DNA of 64,000 nt from Chryseobacterium sp. ISL-6 (GTDB taxonomy: Bacteria > Bacteroidota > Bacteroidia > Flavobacteriales > Weeksellaceae): NCBI RefSeq assembly GCF_018613715.1, contig NZ_JAGGPT010000005.1, positions 590,551-654,550 on the forward strand, written 5' to 3'. Below the pieces are notes generated by a model. That model was not told the origin of the DNA. It was given only the letters and a program-made list of their open reading frames with translations, and did not search any database. The position numbers and the translations under genes were made by a program. This document shows positions 43,586 to 54,262 of the stretch, in pieces (position 1 is the stretch's first letter; every line of letters starts with the position of its first letter).

Positions 43586-44068
43586 TTAGCTATTCAATTT
43601 TTTATTTAATATTTTTAGTAATTCACTCGTTTTAATATTCAACATATCAGTCTGTATCATATTTTGAGCACTAGAATATACGGGAAATTTTTTCTGTGGA
43701 ACATTTTTAGGATACTTAATAACGATATTGATGTATTCAGTTGTTTTCATTCCTCGAAATTTCGTATTAGATATAAAAAATTTTGAAATTTCTTTAAATT
43801 TTACTGAAACAGATTTTCTCAATAAATAATAAATAATAATTTCTGTGTCAGTAATACTTAATAATGGCTTTCTTCTCAATAGTAATAACATTGAAAGGAT
43901 GGATGAAAAAATGAAAATAGTGAATGCAAAGTAGAATAGAATAGTTTTACCTAAGCCCTCATTTCCTAACTTTCTATAAAATTGACTGAGTAATAAACAA
44001 AAACCAATTGAACCCAAAAGTAAAAATAAGCTCTTAATTTTACTTGAATAAAAATGGATTTCTTTCAT
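43586..44068 (-). CDS. STM3941-type small membrane protein
   Basis: A 160-residue protein with two N-terminal membrane helices (about 13-28 and 40-65) and a soluble PH/GRAM-like C-terminal domain (LLSITDTEIIIYYLLRKSVSVKF, then EYINIVIKYPKN). The pattern fits the STM3941 family of small bacterial membrane proteins with no known function. It stands alone between the S41 operon and the kdp locus. Confidence 0.6.
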   Translation of the reverse strand: MKEIHFYSSKIKSLFLLLGSIGFCLLLSQFYRKLGNEGLGKTILFYFAFTIFIFSSILSMLLLLRRKPLLSITDTEIIIYYLLRKSVSVKFKEISKFFISNTKFRGMKTTEYINIVIKYPKNVPQKKFPVYSSAQNMIQTDMLNIKTSELLKILNKKLNS

Positions 44069-44148
44069 TATTACCTTAATTGATAAGCTAAATTTGGTTA
44101 TTAATTTATAACAACCAAATTTATGAAATCTTATCTTAAAATTTTAAC

Positions 44149-45864
44149 TTAAGCTAAAGGCAATTCAAAATAAAAAGTACTTCCCTGATTCGGAGAGCTT
44201 TTTACCCCAATTTCACCGTGCTGTTTTTCAATAAAGTTTTTTGAAATGGCTAATCCCAGACCTGTTCCATTTTGGTGCTCACCGGGAACCTGAAAATAGC
44301 GGTCAAAAATCTGACGATGGTATTTTTCATCAATTCCACTTCCGGTATCTGTTATACTGAACTGAATCACTGCCTCTGATTTTTCAACCAAAATCTGAAT
44401 ATTCTCATCTTGAAAAGAATGCTTAATAGCATTGCTCAGGAAATTATTCATTACCCAAACCGTTTTATCAAAATCTGCAGAAACAAAATCATCATCACCT
44501 AAAAGAAAGTTTGTGGTAATAGCAATATGTTTTTGCTCAGCTAGTTTTTCAACATTTTTAATGGCAGTAAGAACGATTTCTTTGGGAGAGCAGCTCTTAA
44601 TATTCAGGCGGATATTTCCAGTTTCAACTTGTGATAGGTTGAGAAGTTCCCCTGTGATATCTAATAAACGCTGGCCATCATCATTGATGCTTTTAAGAAG
44701 CTCTTGCTGTTGACCGTTCAGTTCACCAAATTTTTGATTTCCTAAAAGCTGAACACCCATTTTTATTGCCGCAATTGGTGTTTTAAGCTCATGAGAAATA
44801 GTAGCTATAAAATTGGTCTTTGCAAAATCAAGTTCCTTAAAAGGAGTAATATTTCGTAGCAAGATTACTTTTCCAATATATTTTTTCTCTTTTTCACCCG
44901 TTTTTGCAATATTAATGGGAACTATTTCCTGTTCAAAGTAGTTTTCTTTATTATCCGTAACAATTTTGATCGGATCTTTTACCGGATGATCCATATTTTT
45001 AAGAAGCTCCCTGACCAGATCATTGTTTATTGCAACCTCATGGGCTGTTTTTCCAATGATTTCTTCCTTGCGAAGATTGGTGATATTCAAAGCTTCGTCA
45101 TTGATCATGTAGATGAAATTATTTTCATCAAGACCAATAACGGCATCGTGCATATTGTTGATAAGTGTTTCAATACGTTTTTTATCCATCAGCTGCGTAG
45201 AAAGCGTACTGCTTTCATATTCCTGTAATTTCTCAGCCATGATGTTGAAAGAATTCGCAAGGTCACTAAACTCTTCGCTTCCTTTAAAATGAACTCTTTC
45301 ATTATAATTTTTATTGGCGATCTGTTTAATACTAAAGGTGAGCTGATTAATTGGTTCCGCAATGGTTTGTGGTAAATTAAATAAGAGAATAAAAGCGATC
45401 AGAAAACTAACCGTTCCTAAACTTACAATCCAGAATGTGGCACGTTCAGCAGTGATTATTGCGGTATCACTTTTTCGTTCAATCCCTTTCATATTTAAAG
45501 ACATGATCTTTACTAAATCTTCACGAATGAGCTTTTCTTTTTTAAAATCTGGTTGCTTCAAATAGCTGCCAAAATGGATCTTAAGATTCTGAGTGATTTC
45601 TTTTTCACCAATTTCTGAAAGATTATTTTCCTGTAAAGCATTATTTTTTTCAAAATCCCTTACGGAAACAACGCTGTCTGTACTCATCCTGTCTAAGGCG
45701 ATCAGCATATTTTTAGAATATTCTAAGCTGTTGTAATTTGCAGTAAGAATTTTCTCTGTATCCGATTTTAATTTATTGATGTATACAGAGCCTATCACTG
45801 ATAGTAAAACGATCAGCAAAAATAAAAGACCTACGCCTAGTGTGAGTTTAGTTTTAAGTTTCAT
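44149..45864 (-). CDS. Membrane sensor histidine kinase of the kdp locus
   Basis: A 571-residue kinase. Two helices (about 7-30 and 145-168) flank a periplasmic sensor of about 115 residues. HAMP follows (about 172-220), then a PAS domain (about 230-340), HisKA with TISHELKTPIAAIKMG, and an ATPase domain with NNFLSNAIKHS, DTGSGI and GTGLGLAIS. The frame is open upstream to 45933, but the ATG at 45864 begins the first helix and lies 5 bases after the KdpD-type gene, so I choose it. It supplies the kinase half missing from that protein. The phosphotransfer partner is probably the NtrC-type regulator at 54699-56024. Confidence 0.88.
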   Translation of the reverse strand: MKLKTKLTLGVGLLFLLIVLLSVIGSVYINKLKSDTEKILTANYNSLEYSKNMLIALDRMSTDSVVSVRDFEKNNALQENNLSEIGEKEITQNLKIHFGSYLKQPDFKKEKLIREDLVKIMSLNMKGIERKSDTAIITAERATFWIVSLGTVSFLIAFILLFNLPQTIAEPINQLTFSIKQIANKNYNERVHFKGSEEFSDLANSFNIMAEKLQEYESSTLSTQLMDKKRIETLINNMHDAVIGLDENNFIYMINDEALNITNLRKEEIIGKTAHEVAINNDLVRELLKNMDHPVKDPIKIVTDNKENYFEQEIVPINIAKTGEKEKKYIGKVILLRNITPFKELDFAKTNFIATISHELKTPIAAIKMGVQLLGNQKFGELNGQQQELLKSINDDGQRLLDITGELLNLSQVETGNIRLNIKSCSPKEIVLTAIKNVEKLAEQKHIAITTNFLLGDDDFVSADFDKTVWVMNNFLSNAIKHSFQDENIQILVEKSEAVIQFSITDTGSGIDEKYHRQIFDRYFQVPGEHQNGTGLGLAISKNFIEKQHGEIGVKSSPNQGSTFYFELPLA

Positions 45865-45869
45865 TACTC

Positions 45870-46979
45870 TTAAGATAAAATGATAATGTCTATCTGTCGT
45901 TCGTTCAATCGGTTCATTAATGTGTAGATCCAACTGTAACCTGAAAGTCTTTGCCAGAAATGAGAATGGGGTTTTCCAATACAGACTGTTGTGATATTAT
46001 GCTGAATCACATAGTCCAAAATTCCTTTATGAACGCTGCTTTCCTTTATCCGGATTACTTTAGCACCCATTTCTTGTGCTAAATTAAAATTATTAATTAA
46101 ATATCGTTGCTTATTTAAGGCTATTTTTTCTGGATTTTCAGAAGGTTTCTGAACGTATAAAACAGTCCATGGACTGTTATAGTAGCTGGCCAGACGAGCT
46201 GTTTTCCGGATAATATTTTTGGCAATTTTTTCATTACTACTGATACAGGCGAGAAACTTAATAGGCTTAAAGTTTTCAGTTTTGATTTCAGTTTCAACCT
46301 TTCTCTCAACGTGTGTAGCTACTTCTTTTAATGAAAGCTCCCGAAGTTGTAGAATATGTCCGCTTTGGAAAAAGTTATTTAATGCCGTCTGAATTTTATC
46401 TTTTTTATAGATCTTTCCTTCTTTTAATCTTGTTAAAAGTTCATCAGCTGTTAAATCTATATTTACAACCTCATCAGCAAGGGCAAGGATTTTATCCGGA
46501 ACACGCTCTGAAACCTCTACACCAGTAATTTTTTTGACCTCTTCATTCAGACTTTCAATATGCTGAATATTCATTGCGCTGATCACATTGATTCCATTAT
46601 CCAGAATCTCAAGAACATCCTGCCATCTTTTTTTGTTTTTTGAACCTTCCACATTGGTATGTGCCAGTTCATCTACAAGAACTACTTCAGGATGTTCATT
46701 GATAATGGATTGCAGATCCATCTCTTCGAGATTTTTCCCTTTATAAAATACGGATCTCCTTGCTATTTCTGGAATGCCATCAACTAACGCGACTGTTTCC
46801 TCCCGACCGTGGGTTTCAATATAACCTATTTTTACATCGATACCATTTCGTAAGAGAGCATGAGCTTCCTGAAGCATACGAAAGGTTTTTCCCACACCGG
46901 CGCTCATTCCAATATAGATCTTGAATTTTCCTTTTTTGGATTTTTGGATCAGTTCTAAAAATTGTTCTGCTGATGACAT
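45870..46979 (-). CDS. kdpD: KdpD N-terminal sensor protein without a kinase domain
   Basis: A 369-residue protein covering only the cytoplasmic N-terminal part of KdpD. The KdpD sensor domain has Walker A GMSAGVGKT (about 26), GYIETHGREETVAL and VVLVDELAHTNVEGSKNKKRWQD. A universal-stress-protein-like domain follows (about 240-369). The membrane helices, GAF and kinase modules of E. coli KdpD are absent; the next gene provides a kinase. The frame extends to an ATG at 47012, but MSSAEQF at 46979 matches the usual start of the domain. It is probably the K+ or c-di-AMP sensing half of a split sensor. Confidence 0.87.
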   Translation of the reverse strand: MSSAEQFLELIQKSKKGKFKIYIGMSAGVGKTFRMLQEAHALLRNGIDVKIGYIETHGREETVALVDGIPEIARRSVFYKGKNLEEMDLQSIINEHPEVVLVDELAHTNVEGSKNKKRWQDVLEILDNGINVISAMNIQHIESLNEEVKKITGVEVSERVPDKILALADEVVNIDLTADELLTRLKEGKIYKKDKIQTALNNFFQSGHILQLRELSLKEVATHVERKVETEIKTENFKPIKFLACISSNEKIAKNIIRKTARLASYYNSPWTVLYVQKPSENPEKIALNKQRYLINNFNLAQEMGAKVIRIKESSVHKGILDYVIQHNITTVCIGKPHSHFWQRLSGYSWIYTLMNRLNERQIDIIILS

Positions 46980-47036
46980 TGATTTTATTCTTTTTAATTT
47001 TATTTTAAACACTTTTTTCTGTGGCTAAATTTATTA

Positions 47037-48122
47037 TTAAAACCAAGCTGCAAGACTTGTTGTAATGAAAAAATTCCCCTGTTTCAACTCATTATTTTGT
47101 ACAAAGATCGCATCTTTTGAAGTAAAGCCTCTAGCTTCTGTACGAAATACGACATTCTTCAAAATGGCATAATCTACATTCACAGAATATCCGAAGGTCT
47201 GAAAGCCGTTTGGAGTTTTTGTATCGATGATTACTCCATTTTTATCATTATAATATTCAAATCTTCCTGCCAATGCCCATTTATCATCGAACTGATACTT
47301 CATCAGGATATTCGGAGTATACCAGATGTTGTATTGATCACTTCCTTTTGTTTTTTGTTCCGCTCCAATATCAAAACCTAAGATCGTGGAAAACTGTTTT
47401 GTCACCTGGAAAATTCCATGTAAATCATGGAAATAACGCATTCTTTTATCATCTTTTGCCTTATCATTTCCTATGAATGAACTGCTGTTTAATGTAATTC
47501 TATCATTGGGTTTGTAGGTTACCTGATGCCCGAAAGAAATGGTCTGATTACCTTCAGGTTTTGCAATACGCTGCCATCCGTTCAATACCAATCCACTTAA
47601 AAACCATTTTCCGTTATCTGAGGTGTAGGAAATTTTGGCACCCGTTTCAAAATAAGGAGAATTTTCTGCTGCCAAACTCCTTGTCAGATTGAAGTTGTCT
47701 TTTCCTATCGCACTTTCCCAACCAATGTGGGATGGCATTATTCCCGCATCGATCCATAAGTTCTTATTTTTGGAAATTTTAATTCCAATATTAGCTTCAT
47801 TTACATAACGTAAAGCATCTTGTTCGGCTGCCATATTATCTTGAGCATAAGTTCCTGCCATTAAACTAAGATTAGCACGAAGCTGATCACTTTCATAAGA
47901 CGCTTTTACCAATCCTAAGTTAAGATTTACTTCATTATGTCTATTGTATGAGTATAAAAAATTTTGACGAAGATGATTAGCCGGTTCATTAAAATCATAA
48001 GTATAAAAGAGTTCCGCATAGGCAGAGAATTTTATTTTAGGACTTAGTTTTGTTGAATCCGAAGTTTGAGCTTTTGGAAAAAATATTCCTAATAATATCC
48101 CAACAACAATATATTTTTTCAT
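47037..48122 (-). CDS. Outer-membrane beta-barrel of the kdp operon, 361 residues
   Basis: An exported protein (signal peptide MKKYIVVGILLGIFFPKAQ) with a porin-type barrel of alternating aromatic strands: FSAYAELFYTYDFN and NLGLVKASYESDQLRANLSLMAGTYA early, and a C-terminal aromatic strand ending ITTSLAAWF. It resembles the neighbouring 456-residue barrel, so the two are paralogues (BBP2-type). Lying between kdpC and the sensor genes, it probably provides an outer-membrane path for K+ or related ions during limitation. Confidence 0.75.
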   Translation of the reverse strand: MKKYIVVGILLGIFFPKAQTSDSTKLSPKIKFSAYAELFYTYDFNEPANHLRQNFLYSYNRHNEVNLNLGLVKASYESDQLRANLSLMAGTYAQDNMAAEQDALRYVNEANIGIKISKNKNLWIDAGIMPSHIGWESAIGKDNFNLTRSLAAENSPYFETGAKISYTSDNGKWFLSGLVLNGWQRIAKPEGNQTISFGHQVTYKPNDRITLNSSSFIGNDKAKDDKRMRYFHDLHGIFQVTKQFSTILGFDIGAEQKTKGSDQYNIWYTPNILMKYQFDDKWALAGRFEYYNDKNGVIIDTKTPNGFQTFGYSVNVDYAILKNVVFRTEARGFTSKDAIFVQNNELKQGNFFITTSLAAWF

Positions 48123-48147
48123 GTAGTTTTAATAGTTAAATAATGTA

Positions 48148-49518
48148 TTACAATCTGAACATGACAGCTAATGTAAACCTGCTGTCAGATTTTCTAAGAT
48201 CGGGTCTCCACGATTCTATAGGTGTGTCTATCCATCCATCCGGACTGGTTGTTCCATCTCTTCCCGCAAAATAAGGGATGTTGCTTTTTCTGAAACCATA
48301 TTCCAATCTGAATGTTACAAACTGATTAGGCATAATATCCACGGTTGCTGTTCCCTGGAACATTTTTAGTTTTTCTCCAGAAGCAATGGCATCATTAAAA
48401 TCATTCTGAGCGACAGGAGAAGGGGTAAATGCTAAATAAGCACCTGGGTTTGAAACTGCATCTGCTCTTAGGGTTAAAGCAATTTTGTTATTGTGGAACC
48501 AAAGTCTGTTGGCCACAGAAGTACCGATCATGTAGTTGTCCTTGGCTTTTATACCACCACCACTTTGAAATCCGTAATGGTTATTGATACTGAATGCTGC
48601 CTGAGATAATCCCTTACTTTCTTTATTTTTGTAATATCTGGCTACAATACTGTGATCATGGTGGAATCGGCGAACTCCAGGATTGTTTCTGGTATCTTTT
48701 CCATTAAGGTAAAAATTGGCTACCAATTGCAAATTTTCGTTAGGACGGTAATAATTGGAAACTCCTAATCCAAGACCTGTATTCCATGAATTATAAGTCT
48801 GCCATCCATTGAGAACCCAAATCTCGGTTTTGAATTTTTTTGAAGGAAAAGCCTGAATTCTTGCTCCCTGGAAGTAGAAAGGAGTAAAATCACACACCAA
48901 ACTTCTCTGGTAATTCCAGTTTTCTCCTAAAACGTAACTTTCCAACCCAATATAACTCATGAAAATACCGGCTTCTACATTCAAACCATGCATCACATCG
49001 AAATGATACCCTGCAGAAGCTTCACGAATGTTTTTTAAGTTGCCTCCGCTTGTATTTTTACCGTGATTCACAGTACCATCGAGGTCCTGAACAATAGAAC
49101 CCATCTGTCCATATTGCAACCATAAACGCCCAATTATGTTCTTATAATTGGTTTCTAATCCAATACTTGCCATATTAATGGTTACTTCATTAGAACGTCC
49201 TATGGCTGAAGAAATAGTATGGGTATTATCCTTTGGACGGTTAAAATCATAATTGTAATAAGCATCTACATACGTTACACCAGTAAGTATAGTTTCACCA
49301 TCTTTGTCTTTTAGGGTTAAAGGAAAGTCTGTCTGACGATTTTGACCATTGATCCACGTAAGATCATATCCGTCAAAAGGAATTCTGGATTCAGTTTTTG
49401 TAATTAAGGAATCTTTAGGTTTGCCTAAAACTGAATCTTTTTTAATTTCTTGGGCATTGATTTGGCTTAAAGCAGTAAGTCCTAAGAAAAATGCTGCTTG
49501 AAAAGTTTTTGATTTCAT
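48148..49518 (-). CDS. Outer-membrane beta-barrel of the kdp operon, 456 residues
   Basis: A BBP2-type porin. ATG 49518 gives a clean signal peptide (MKSKTFQAAFFLGLTALSQINA); the frame continues upstream to 49572, where the added residues do not look like an export signal. Barrel strands include TYVDAYYNYDFNRPK, GVNVEAGIFMSYIGLESYVLG-like strands (here LNVEAGIFMSYIGLESY) and the C-terminal FRLEYGFRKSNIP and SRFTLAVMFRL. Companion to the following 361-residue barrel. A 259-bp gap with a long inverted repeat separates it from kdpC, so it may have some independent control. Confidence 0.78.
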   Translation of the reverse strand: MKSKTFQAAFFLGLTALSQINAQEIKKDSVLGKPKDSLITKTESRIPFDGYDLTWINGQNRQTDFPLTLKDKDGETILTGVTYVDAYYNYDFNRPKDNTHTISSAIGRSNEVTINMASIGLETNYKNIIGRLWLQYGQMGSIVQDLDGTVNHGKNTSGGNLKNIREASAGYHFDVMHGLNVEAGIFMSYIGLESYVLGENWNYQRSLVCDFTPFYFQGARIQAFPSKKFKTEIWVLNGWQTYNSWNTGLGLGVSNYYRPNENLQLVANFYLNGKDTRNNPGVRRFHHDHSIVARYYKNKESKGLSQAAFSINNHYGFQSGGGIKAKDNYMIGTSVANRLWFHNNKIALTLRADAVSNPGAYLAFTPSPVAQNDFNDAIASGEKLKMFQGTATVDIMPNQFVTFRLEYGFRKSNIPYFAGRDGTTSPDGWIDTPIESWRPDLRKSDSRFTLAVMFRL

Positions 49519-49589
49519 TATATAAATATTGATAATAATGTGTTGCAGTAATATGTGGAAACAACTTTCCACTTAAAAAGGATGATAAG

Positions 49590-49702
49590 AAAATGAATTC
49601 TGTTAACAATAAGAATGTTTTATGATTAGGAAACGGGATCTATTTGAACTTGAAAGTTTTGATGCCCGTCCATGTAGAATTGTAGGAAACAGAATTCATT
49701 TT
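49590..49702. repeat. 15-bp perfect inverted repeat between kdpC and the porin gene
   Basis: AAAATGAATTCTGTT (49590-49604) and AACAGAATTCATTTT (49688-49702) are exact reverse complements, 83 bases apart. The 259-bp gap between kdpC and the porin gene holds no supported gene. The repeat could form a long hairpin in the kdp transcript or be an operator pair. Confidence 0.6.
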
Positions 49703-49777
49703 TAATTGAAGTTTTCTTATTGAATTTTATTTGACCAGATGGGTCTTCTTAAGACAAAAAGAAAATGAATATATTTT

Positions 49778-50335
49778 TTATTTTAATTGATCTAAAGCGA
49801 TATTGAGTTTTAATACGTTCACCTTTGAAGGTCCGAAAAGTCCTATAAGAGGTTTTTCAGTATTTGTTTTCACAAGACTTTCAATTTTAGCTTCCGGAAG
49901 ATTTCTTTCTTTAGCGATTCTTTTTACTTGATAAAGAGCTCCTTCATCAGAAATATCAGGATCTAATCCACTTCCGCTTGCTGTAACCAATTCTACAGGA
50001 ACTTTGATGGTATTCATTTCTGGATTCTGCATTTTCAGAGTATCAATTCTTTTCTGTACTGTTTCAAGATACTCTGCATTGCTAGGTCCTTTGTTGCTTC
50101 CTGCACTTCCTGCTGCATTATAATCAACTGCGGATGGACGACCGTGAAAATATTTTGGAGACTTAAAATCCTGTCCGATATTAGCGTAGAATTTTTGACC
50201 ATTATGATTGATGATTTCTGCATTTCCTTGAGTAGGTAATACTTTTGAGCCTGCATAAACAAAGATCAAATAAACCCCTACAAGAATCAGCATTACAAAA
50301 GTCAGTTTCAATGCTGATAAAATATAATTTTTCAT
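49778..50335 (-). CDS. kdpC: K+-transporting ATPase subunit C
   Basis: A 185-residue subunit with one membrane helix (about 10-31) and a periplasmic domain with the KdpC motifs YFHGRPSAVDYNAAGSAGSNKGPSN (as FHGRPSA and AGSAGSNKGPSN) and VPVELVTASGSGLDPDIS, GLFGPSKVNVLKLNIAL. KdpC stabilises the KdpFABC complex and raises its affinity for K+ or ATP. It starts 13 bases after kdpB. Intact and of normal length. Confidence 0.95.
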   Translation of the reverse strand: MKNYILSALKLTFVMLILVGVYLIFVYAGSKVLPTQGNAEIINHNGQKFYANIGQDFKSPKYFHGRPSAVDYNAAGSAGSNKGPSNAEYLETVQKRIDTLKMQNPEMNTIKVPVELVTASGSGLDPDISDEGALYQVKRIAKERNLPEAKIESLVKTNTEKPLIGLFGPSKVNVLKLNIALDQLK

Positions 50336-50348
50336 TTTTTTTAATTTT

Positions 50349-52388
50349 TTAAAAGAATAAACTGATGAATAGGTCGATAACTTTTATTCCGATAAATGGA
50401 GCGATGATCCCTCCAACACCATAGATCAAGAGATTTCTTCTTAACAAGGCACTTGCACCGATCGGTTTATAAGCAACCCCTTTCAAAGCCAGCGGAATCA
50501 AAATAGGAATAATGATCGCATTGAAAATAATTGCCGATAATATGGCTGATTCAGGGCTGTGAAGGTTCATAATGTTTAACTTCTGAAGAGCTGGAATGAA
50601 AGTGATAAATAGTGCCGGAATAATGGCAAAATACTTAGCAACGTCATTGGCAATACTAAAAGTGGTTAAGGTTCCACGTGTCATTAATAACTGTTTTCCT
50701 ATTTCTACAATCTCAATTAGTTTTGTAGGGTCATTATCAAGATCGACCATGTTCCCGGCTTCTTTTGCAGCCTGTGTTCCACTGTTCATTGCTACACCTA
50801 CATCAGCTTGAGCAAGAGCGGGTGCATCATTTGTTCCGTCTCCCATCATCGCCACAAGTTTTCCGGACTGTTGTTCTTTTTTGATATAATTCATTTTATC
50901 TTCAGGTTTAGCTTCAGCTATGAAATCATCAACACCAGCTTTTTCTGCGATAAATTTGGCTGTTAAAGGATTATCTCCGGTCACCATCACCGTTTTAACA
51001 CCCATTTTTCTCAAACGCTGAAAACGTTCCTGAATTCCGGTTTTAATAATATCCTGAAGCTCAATCACTCCCCAAACCACTTCATTTACAGAAACAACCA
51101 ATGGAGTTCCTCCGTTTTCAGAAATTTTTGTCGTGGCATCCTGAGTTTCCTGAGGAAAGATGTTTCCCGCTTTTTCAGTCAGTTTTTTAATCGTATCATA
51201 GGCTCCCTTTCTGATTCTTGTATCTTCGAAATCAATTCCTGAAGTTCTTGTTTCAGCGGTAAATTCGATATAAGTAGGGCTGGGAACCAATAAATCCTGA
51301 GGTTTTAATTCACTTAATTCAATAATTGATTTTCCTTCCGGAGTCTCATCAGCTACTGAACTTAGTGCAGAAGCTTTAATAAACTCTTCCAGTTTAATGT
51401 TGTTAGCTGGGTGAAATTGTGTTGCTTTACGGTTACCGATGGTAATCGTTCCTGTTTTATCAAGAAGTAAAACATCAATGTCTCCCGCTGTTTCTACTGC
51501 CTTACCACTTTTGGTAATAACATTTGCTCTTAAGGCTCTGTCCATCCCGGCAATTCCAATTGCAGAAAGCAGACCTCCGATCGTTGTGGGTATCAGACAA
51601 ACGAAAAGTGATATAAATGCCGCAATGGTAATCGGTGTCTGCGCGTAGTCTGCAAAAGGTTTTAAAGTAAGGGTAACAATTATAAATGTTAGGGTAAACC
51701 CTGCTAAAAGTATAGTTAATGCGATTTCGTTAGGTGTTTTTTGTCGTGAAGCACCTTCAACAAGGGCAATCATTTTATCAAGAAAAGATTCTCCAGGTTT
51801 TGTGGTTACTTTCACTTTAATACGATCTGAAAGTACTTTTGTACCTCCGGTTACAGAACTTTTATCTCCGCCAGCTTCACGAATGACCGGTGCACTTTCT
51901 CCAGTAATTGCAGATTCATCTATGGTCGCTAGACCTTCGATGATCTCTCCATCCATAGGGATCTGATCACCTGCTTCACAAAAGAAAATATCACCAAGCT
52001 TCATTTCGGCAGACATTTTTAATGTCGTTTCCACCTGAAATCCCGGCTTATTATCAATGATCAGCTTAGCAGGAGTTTCTTCACGGGTTTTTCTAAGGGT
52101 GTCTGCCTGTGCTTTACCTCTTGCCTCAGCAATAGCTTCAGCAAAATTGGCGAATAAGACCGTGAAAAATAAAATAATGAATACTAAGAAATTATAGGAA
52201 AAACTTCCCTGTGTTTTGTCTCCCGTTAAGCTAAATAAGCTCACAATAAACATAATGATTGTTCCGATCTCAACCAGGAACATGACGGGATTTTTAAACA
52301 TAATTTTCGGATTCAGTTTTACGAAAGACTGTTTGATAGCTTCGTTTACCAAATCTTTTTGAAACAATGTTTGTGATTGATTTTTCAT
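50349..52388 (-). CDS. kdpB: K+-transporting P-type ATPase subunit B
   Basis: A 679-residue P-type ATPase that energises KdpA. The phosphorylated Asp is in [11 protein letters not shown] (about 307), with the actuator motif [11 protein letters not shown], nucleotide-binding KGA and the hinge [25 protein letters not shown] in pieces. Seven or so membrane helices are visible. The frame opens earlier at 52430, but the ATG at 52388 (MKNQSQ) matches the usual KdpB start. It lies 173 bases after kdpA, a longer gap than elsewhere in the operon. Confidence 0.97.
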   Translation of the reverse strand: MKNQSQTLFQKDLVNEAIKQSFVKLNPKIMFKNPVMFLVEIGTIIMFIVSLFSLTGDKTQGSFSYNFLVFIILFFTVLFANFAEAIAEARGKAQADTLRKTREETPAKLIIDNKPGFQVETTLKMSAEMKLGDIFFCEAGDQIPMDGEIIEGLATIDESAITGESAPVIREAGGDKSSVTGGTKVLSDRIKVKVTTKPGESFLDKMIALVEGASRQKTPNEIALTILLAGFTLTFIIVTLTLKPFADYAQTPITIAAFISLFVCLIPTTIGGLLSAIGIAGMDRALRANVITKSGKAVETAGDIDVLLLDKTGTITIGNRKATQFHPANNIKLEEFIKASALSSVADETPEGKSIIELSELKPQDLLVPSPTYIEFTAETRTSGIDFEDTRIRKGAYDTIKKLTEKAGNIFPQETQDATTKISENGGTPLVVSVNEVVWGVIELQDIIKTGIQERFQRLRKMGVKTVMVTGDNPLTAKFIAEKAGVDDFIAEAKPEDKMNYIKKEQQSGKLVAMMGDGTNDAPALAQADVGVAMNSGTQAAKEAGNMVDLDNDPTKLIEIVEIGKQLLMTRGTLTTFSIANDVAKYFAIIPALFITFIPALQKLNIMNLHSPESAILSAIIFNAIIIPILIPLALKGVAYKPIGASALLRRNLLIYGVGGIIAPFIGIKVIDLFISLFF

Positions 52389-52561
52389 TTTTTTGAAAGA
52401 GTTATATAATTTGAAACCAACGTGAACCATTAAGGTTGATAGAAGACCTAAGATTTGAAATGGATAATATTTTTCAAGTGAATGTTTTATGAACTATAAA
52501 CTAGTTTTGAGTTCTTAGTATCCTGAATTCCTTAATGGTTTACAATTGATTTTAATTTCAT

Positions 52562-54256
52562 TTATTTAGAAAAATATTGAAGTTGTTCTGCGATTGGCCC
52601 TAATGTAAGTGCCGGGAAGAAAGATAAGGCTGCAATAAGCAGGATTACGGCTAAAGTCATGAATCCAAATGTTGCAGTATCTGTTTTCAAAGTACCTGCA
52701 CTTTCCGGAATGTATTTTTTCTCAGCCAGATACCCAGCAATAGCAATAGGACCTATAATTGGAATAAACCTTGAAAGTAAAAGCACAATTCCTGTAGAAA
52801 TGTTCCACCATGGTGTATTATCTCCCAGCCCTTCAAATCCTGATCCGTTATTAGCGGAAGAAGAAGTAAATTCATACAGCATTTCACTGAATCCATGAAA
52901 TCCTGGATTATTTAATGTTTTAGCTCCAAATTCTGGTAAGTAAGCGGTTAGAGCTGTTCCGACAAGAATTAAGAAAGGGTGGAATAAGGCAACGATCATT
53001 GCAATTTTCATTTCTTTAGCCTCAATTTTTTTACCCATAAACTCTGGTGTCCTTCCTACCATCAGCCCACTCATGAATACAGCGAGAATGATGAATATGA
53101 AGTAGTTCAGAATTCCAACACCACAACCTCCATAGAAACAGTTGATCATCATGGCAAGAAGCTGATTCATTCCCGATAATGGCATGGTACTGTCGTGCAT
53201 TGCATTTACAGAACCTGTAGAAATTACTGTTGTAGCAATACTCCAATAGCCTGATGCAGCACTTCCAAAACGAATTTCTTTACCTTCCATTGCTCCCAAA
53301 TGACTATCAGTACCCATTTGTGTAATGAGTGGGTTGCCATTTGTTTCATTAATAACATTAGGAATAGTAAGGGCCAGAAAACCGATGGTCATTACCGTAA
53401 ATATTGTCCAGGAAAGTTTTCTCTTTTTTAAATAAAATCCTAAAGCAAAAACCAATGCGAACGGAATGATCATCTGAGCGATCATCTCTGTCATATTCGT
53501 CATATAATTAGGGTTCTCAAGTGGATGTGCTGAGTTGGTGCCAAAAAAACCACCTCCGTTTGTTCCTAAATGTTTAATAGAAACAAAAGCAGCAGCCGGA
53601 CCTCTTGAAACATCTACTTTTTGACCTTCTAAGGTTGTGATATGATCTTTACCTTCAAAAGTCATAGGAGTTCCATTAGCAGAAAGAATAAAAGCAATAA
53701 TAATACTGATCGGAATTAATATTCTGACCATAGATTTTGTAAAAAAATCGAAGAAATTTCCTAATTCCGACGTTGATTTTTCCTTAAACGCTTTGAAAAG
53801 TACAGCCATAGCTGCCATTCCCGTTGCAGCAGTTACAAACTGAAGGAACATTAAGTATAATTGACTTAAATAACTTACTCCCGTTTCTCCGGAATAATGC
53901 TGTAAATTACAATTCACTAAAAAAGAAATTGCTGTATTGAAAGCAAGATCGGGTGACATATCTGGATTTCCATCGGGATTTAGTGGAAGCCAGGATTGGT
54001 TGAGCAGGATAAAAAATCCAATGACAAACCAAACAAGATTGATCGTCAGCATGGCAAACATATTCTGTTTCCAATTCATCTGACGGTTAGGATTAATCCC
54101 TGATATCTTATAAACAAAGTTTTCAAGAGGCTGAAAAACAGGATCTAAAAAAGTCTTTTTATGACCATAGACATTAGCAATATATTTACCTAAAAATATC
54201 CCTATTACCAATGTGATTGCGAACATCGCTACGATGCCTAAAATTTCTGTATTCAT
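52562..54256 (-). CDS. kdpA: K+-transporting ATPase subunit A
   Basis: A 564-residue K+ channel-like subunit with about ten helices. Typical motifs are visible: SFLVNCNLQHYSGETGVSYLSQ in pieces (first selectivity-filter region), HLGTNGGGFFGTNSAHPLENPN in pieces (second region), SVNAMHDSTMPLSG and TSSSANNGSGFEGL. It selects K+ and hands it to KdpB. It starts 6 bases after kdpF, so translation is probably coupled. Confidence 0.97.
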   Translation of the reverse strand: MNTEILGIVAMFAITLVIGIFLGKYIANVYGHKKTFLDPVFQPLENFVYKISGINPNRQMNWKQNMFAMLTINLVWFVIGFFILLNQSWLPLNPDGNPDMSPDLAFNTAISFLVNCNLQHYSGETGVSYLSQLYLMFLQFVTAATGMAAMAVLFKAFKEKSTSELGNFFDFFTKSMVRILIPISIIIAFILSANGTPMTFEGKDHITTLEGQKVDVSRGPAAAFVSIKHLGTNGGGFFGTNSAHPLENPNYMTNMTEMIAQMIIPFALVFALGFYLKKRKLSWTIFTVMTIGFLALTIPNVINETNGNPLITQMGTDSHLGAMEGKEIRFGSAASGYWSIATTVISTGSVNAMHDSTMPLSGMNQLLAMMINCFYGGCGVGILNYFIFIILAVFMSGLMVGRTPEFMGKKIEAKEMKIAMIVALFHPFLILVGTALTAYLPEFGAKTLNNPGFHGFSEMLYEFTSSSANNGSGFEGLGDNTPWWNISTGIVLLLSRFIPIIGPIAIAGYLAEKKYIPESAGTLKTDTATFGFMTLAVILLIAALSFFPALTLGPIAEQLQYFSK

Positions 54257-54262
54257 GGCTGA

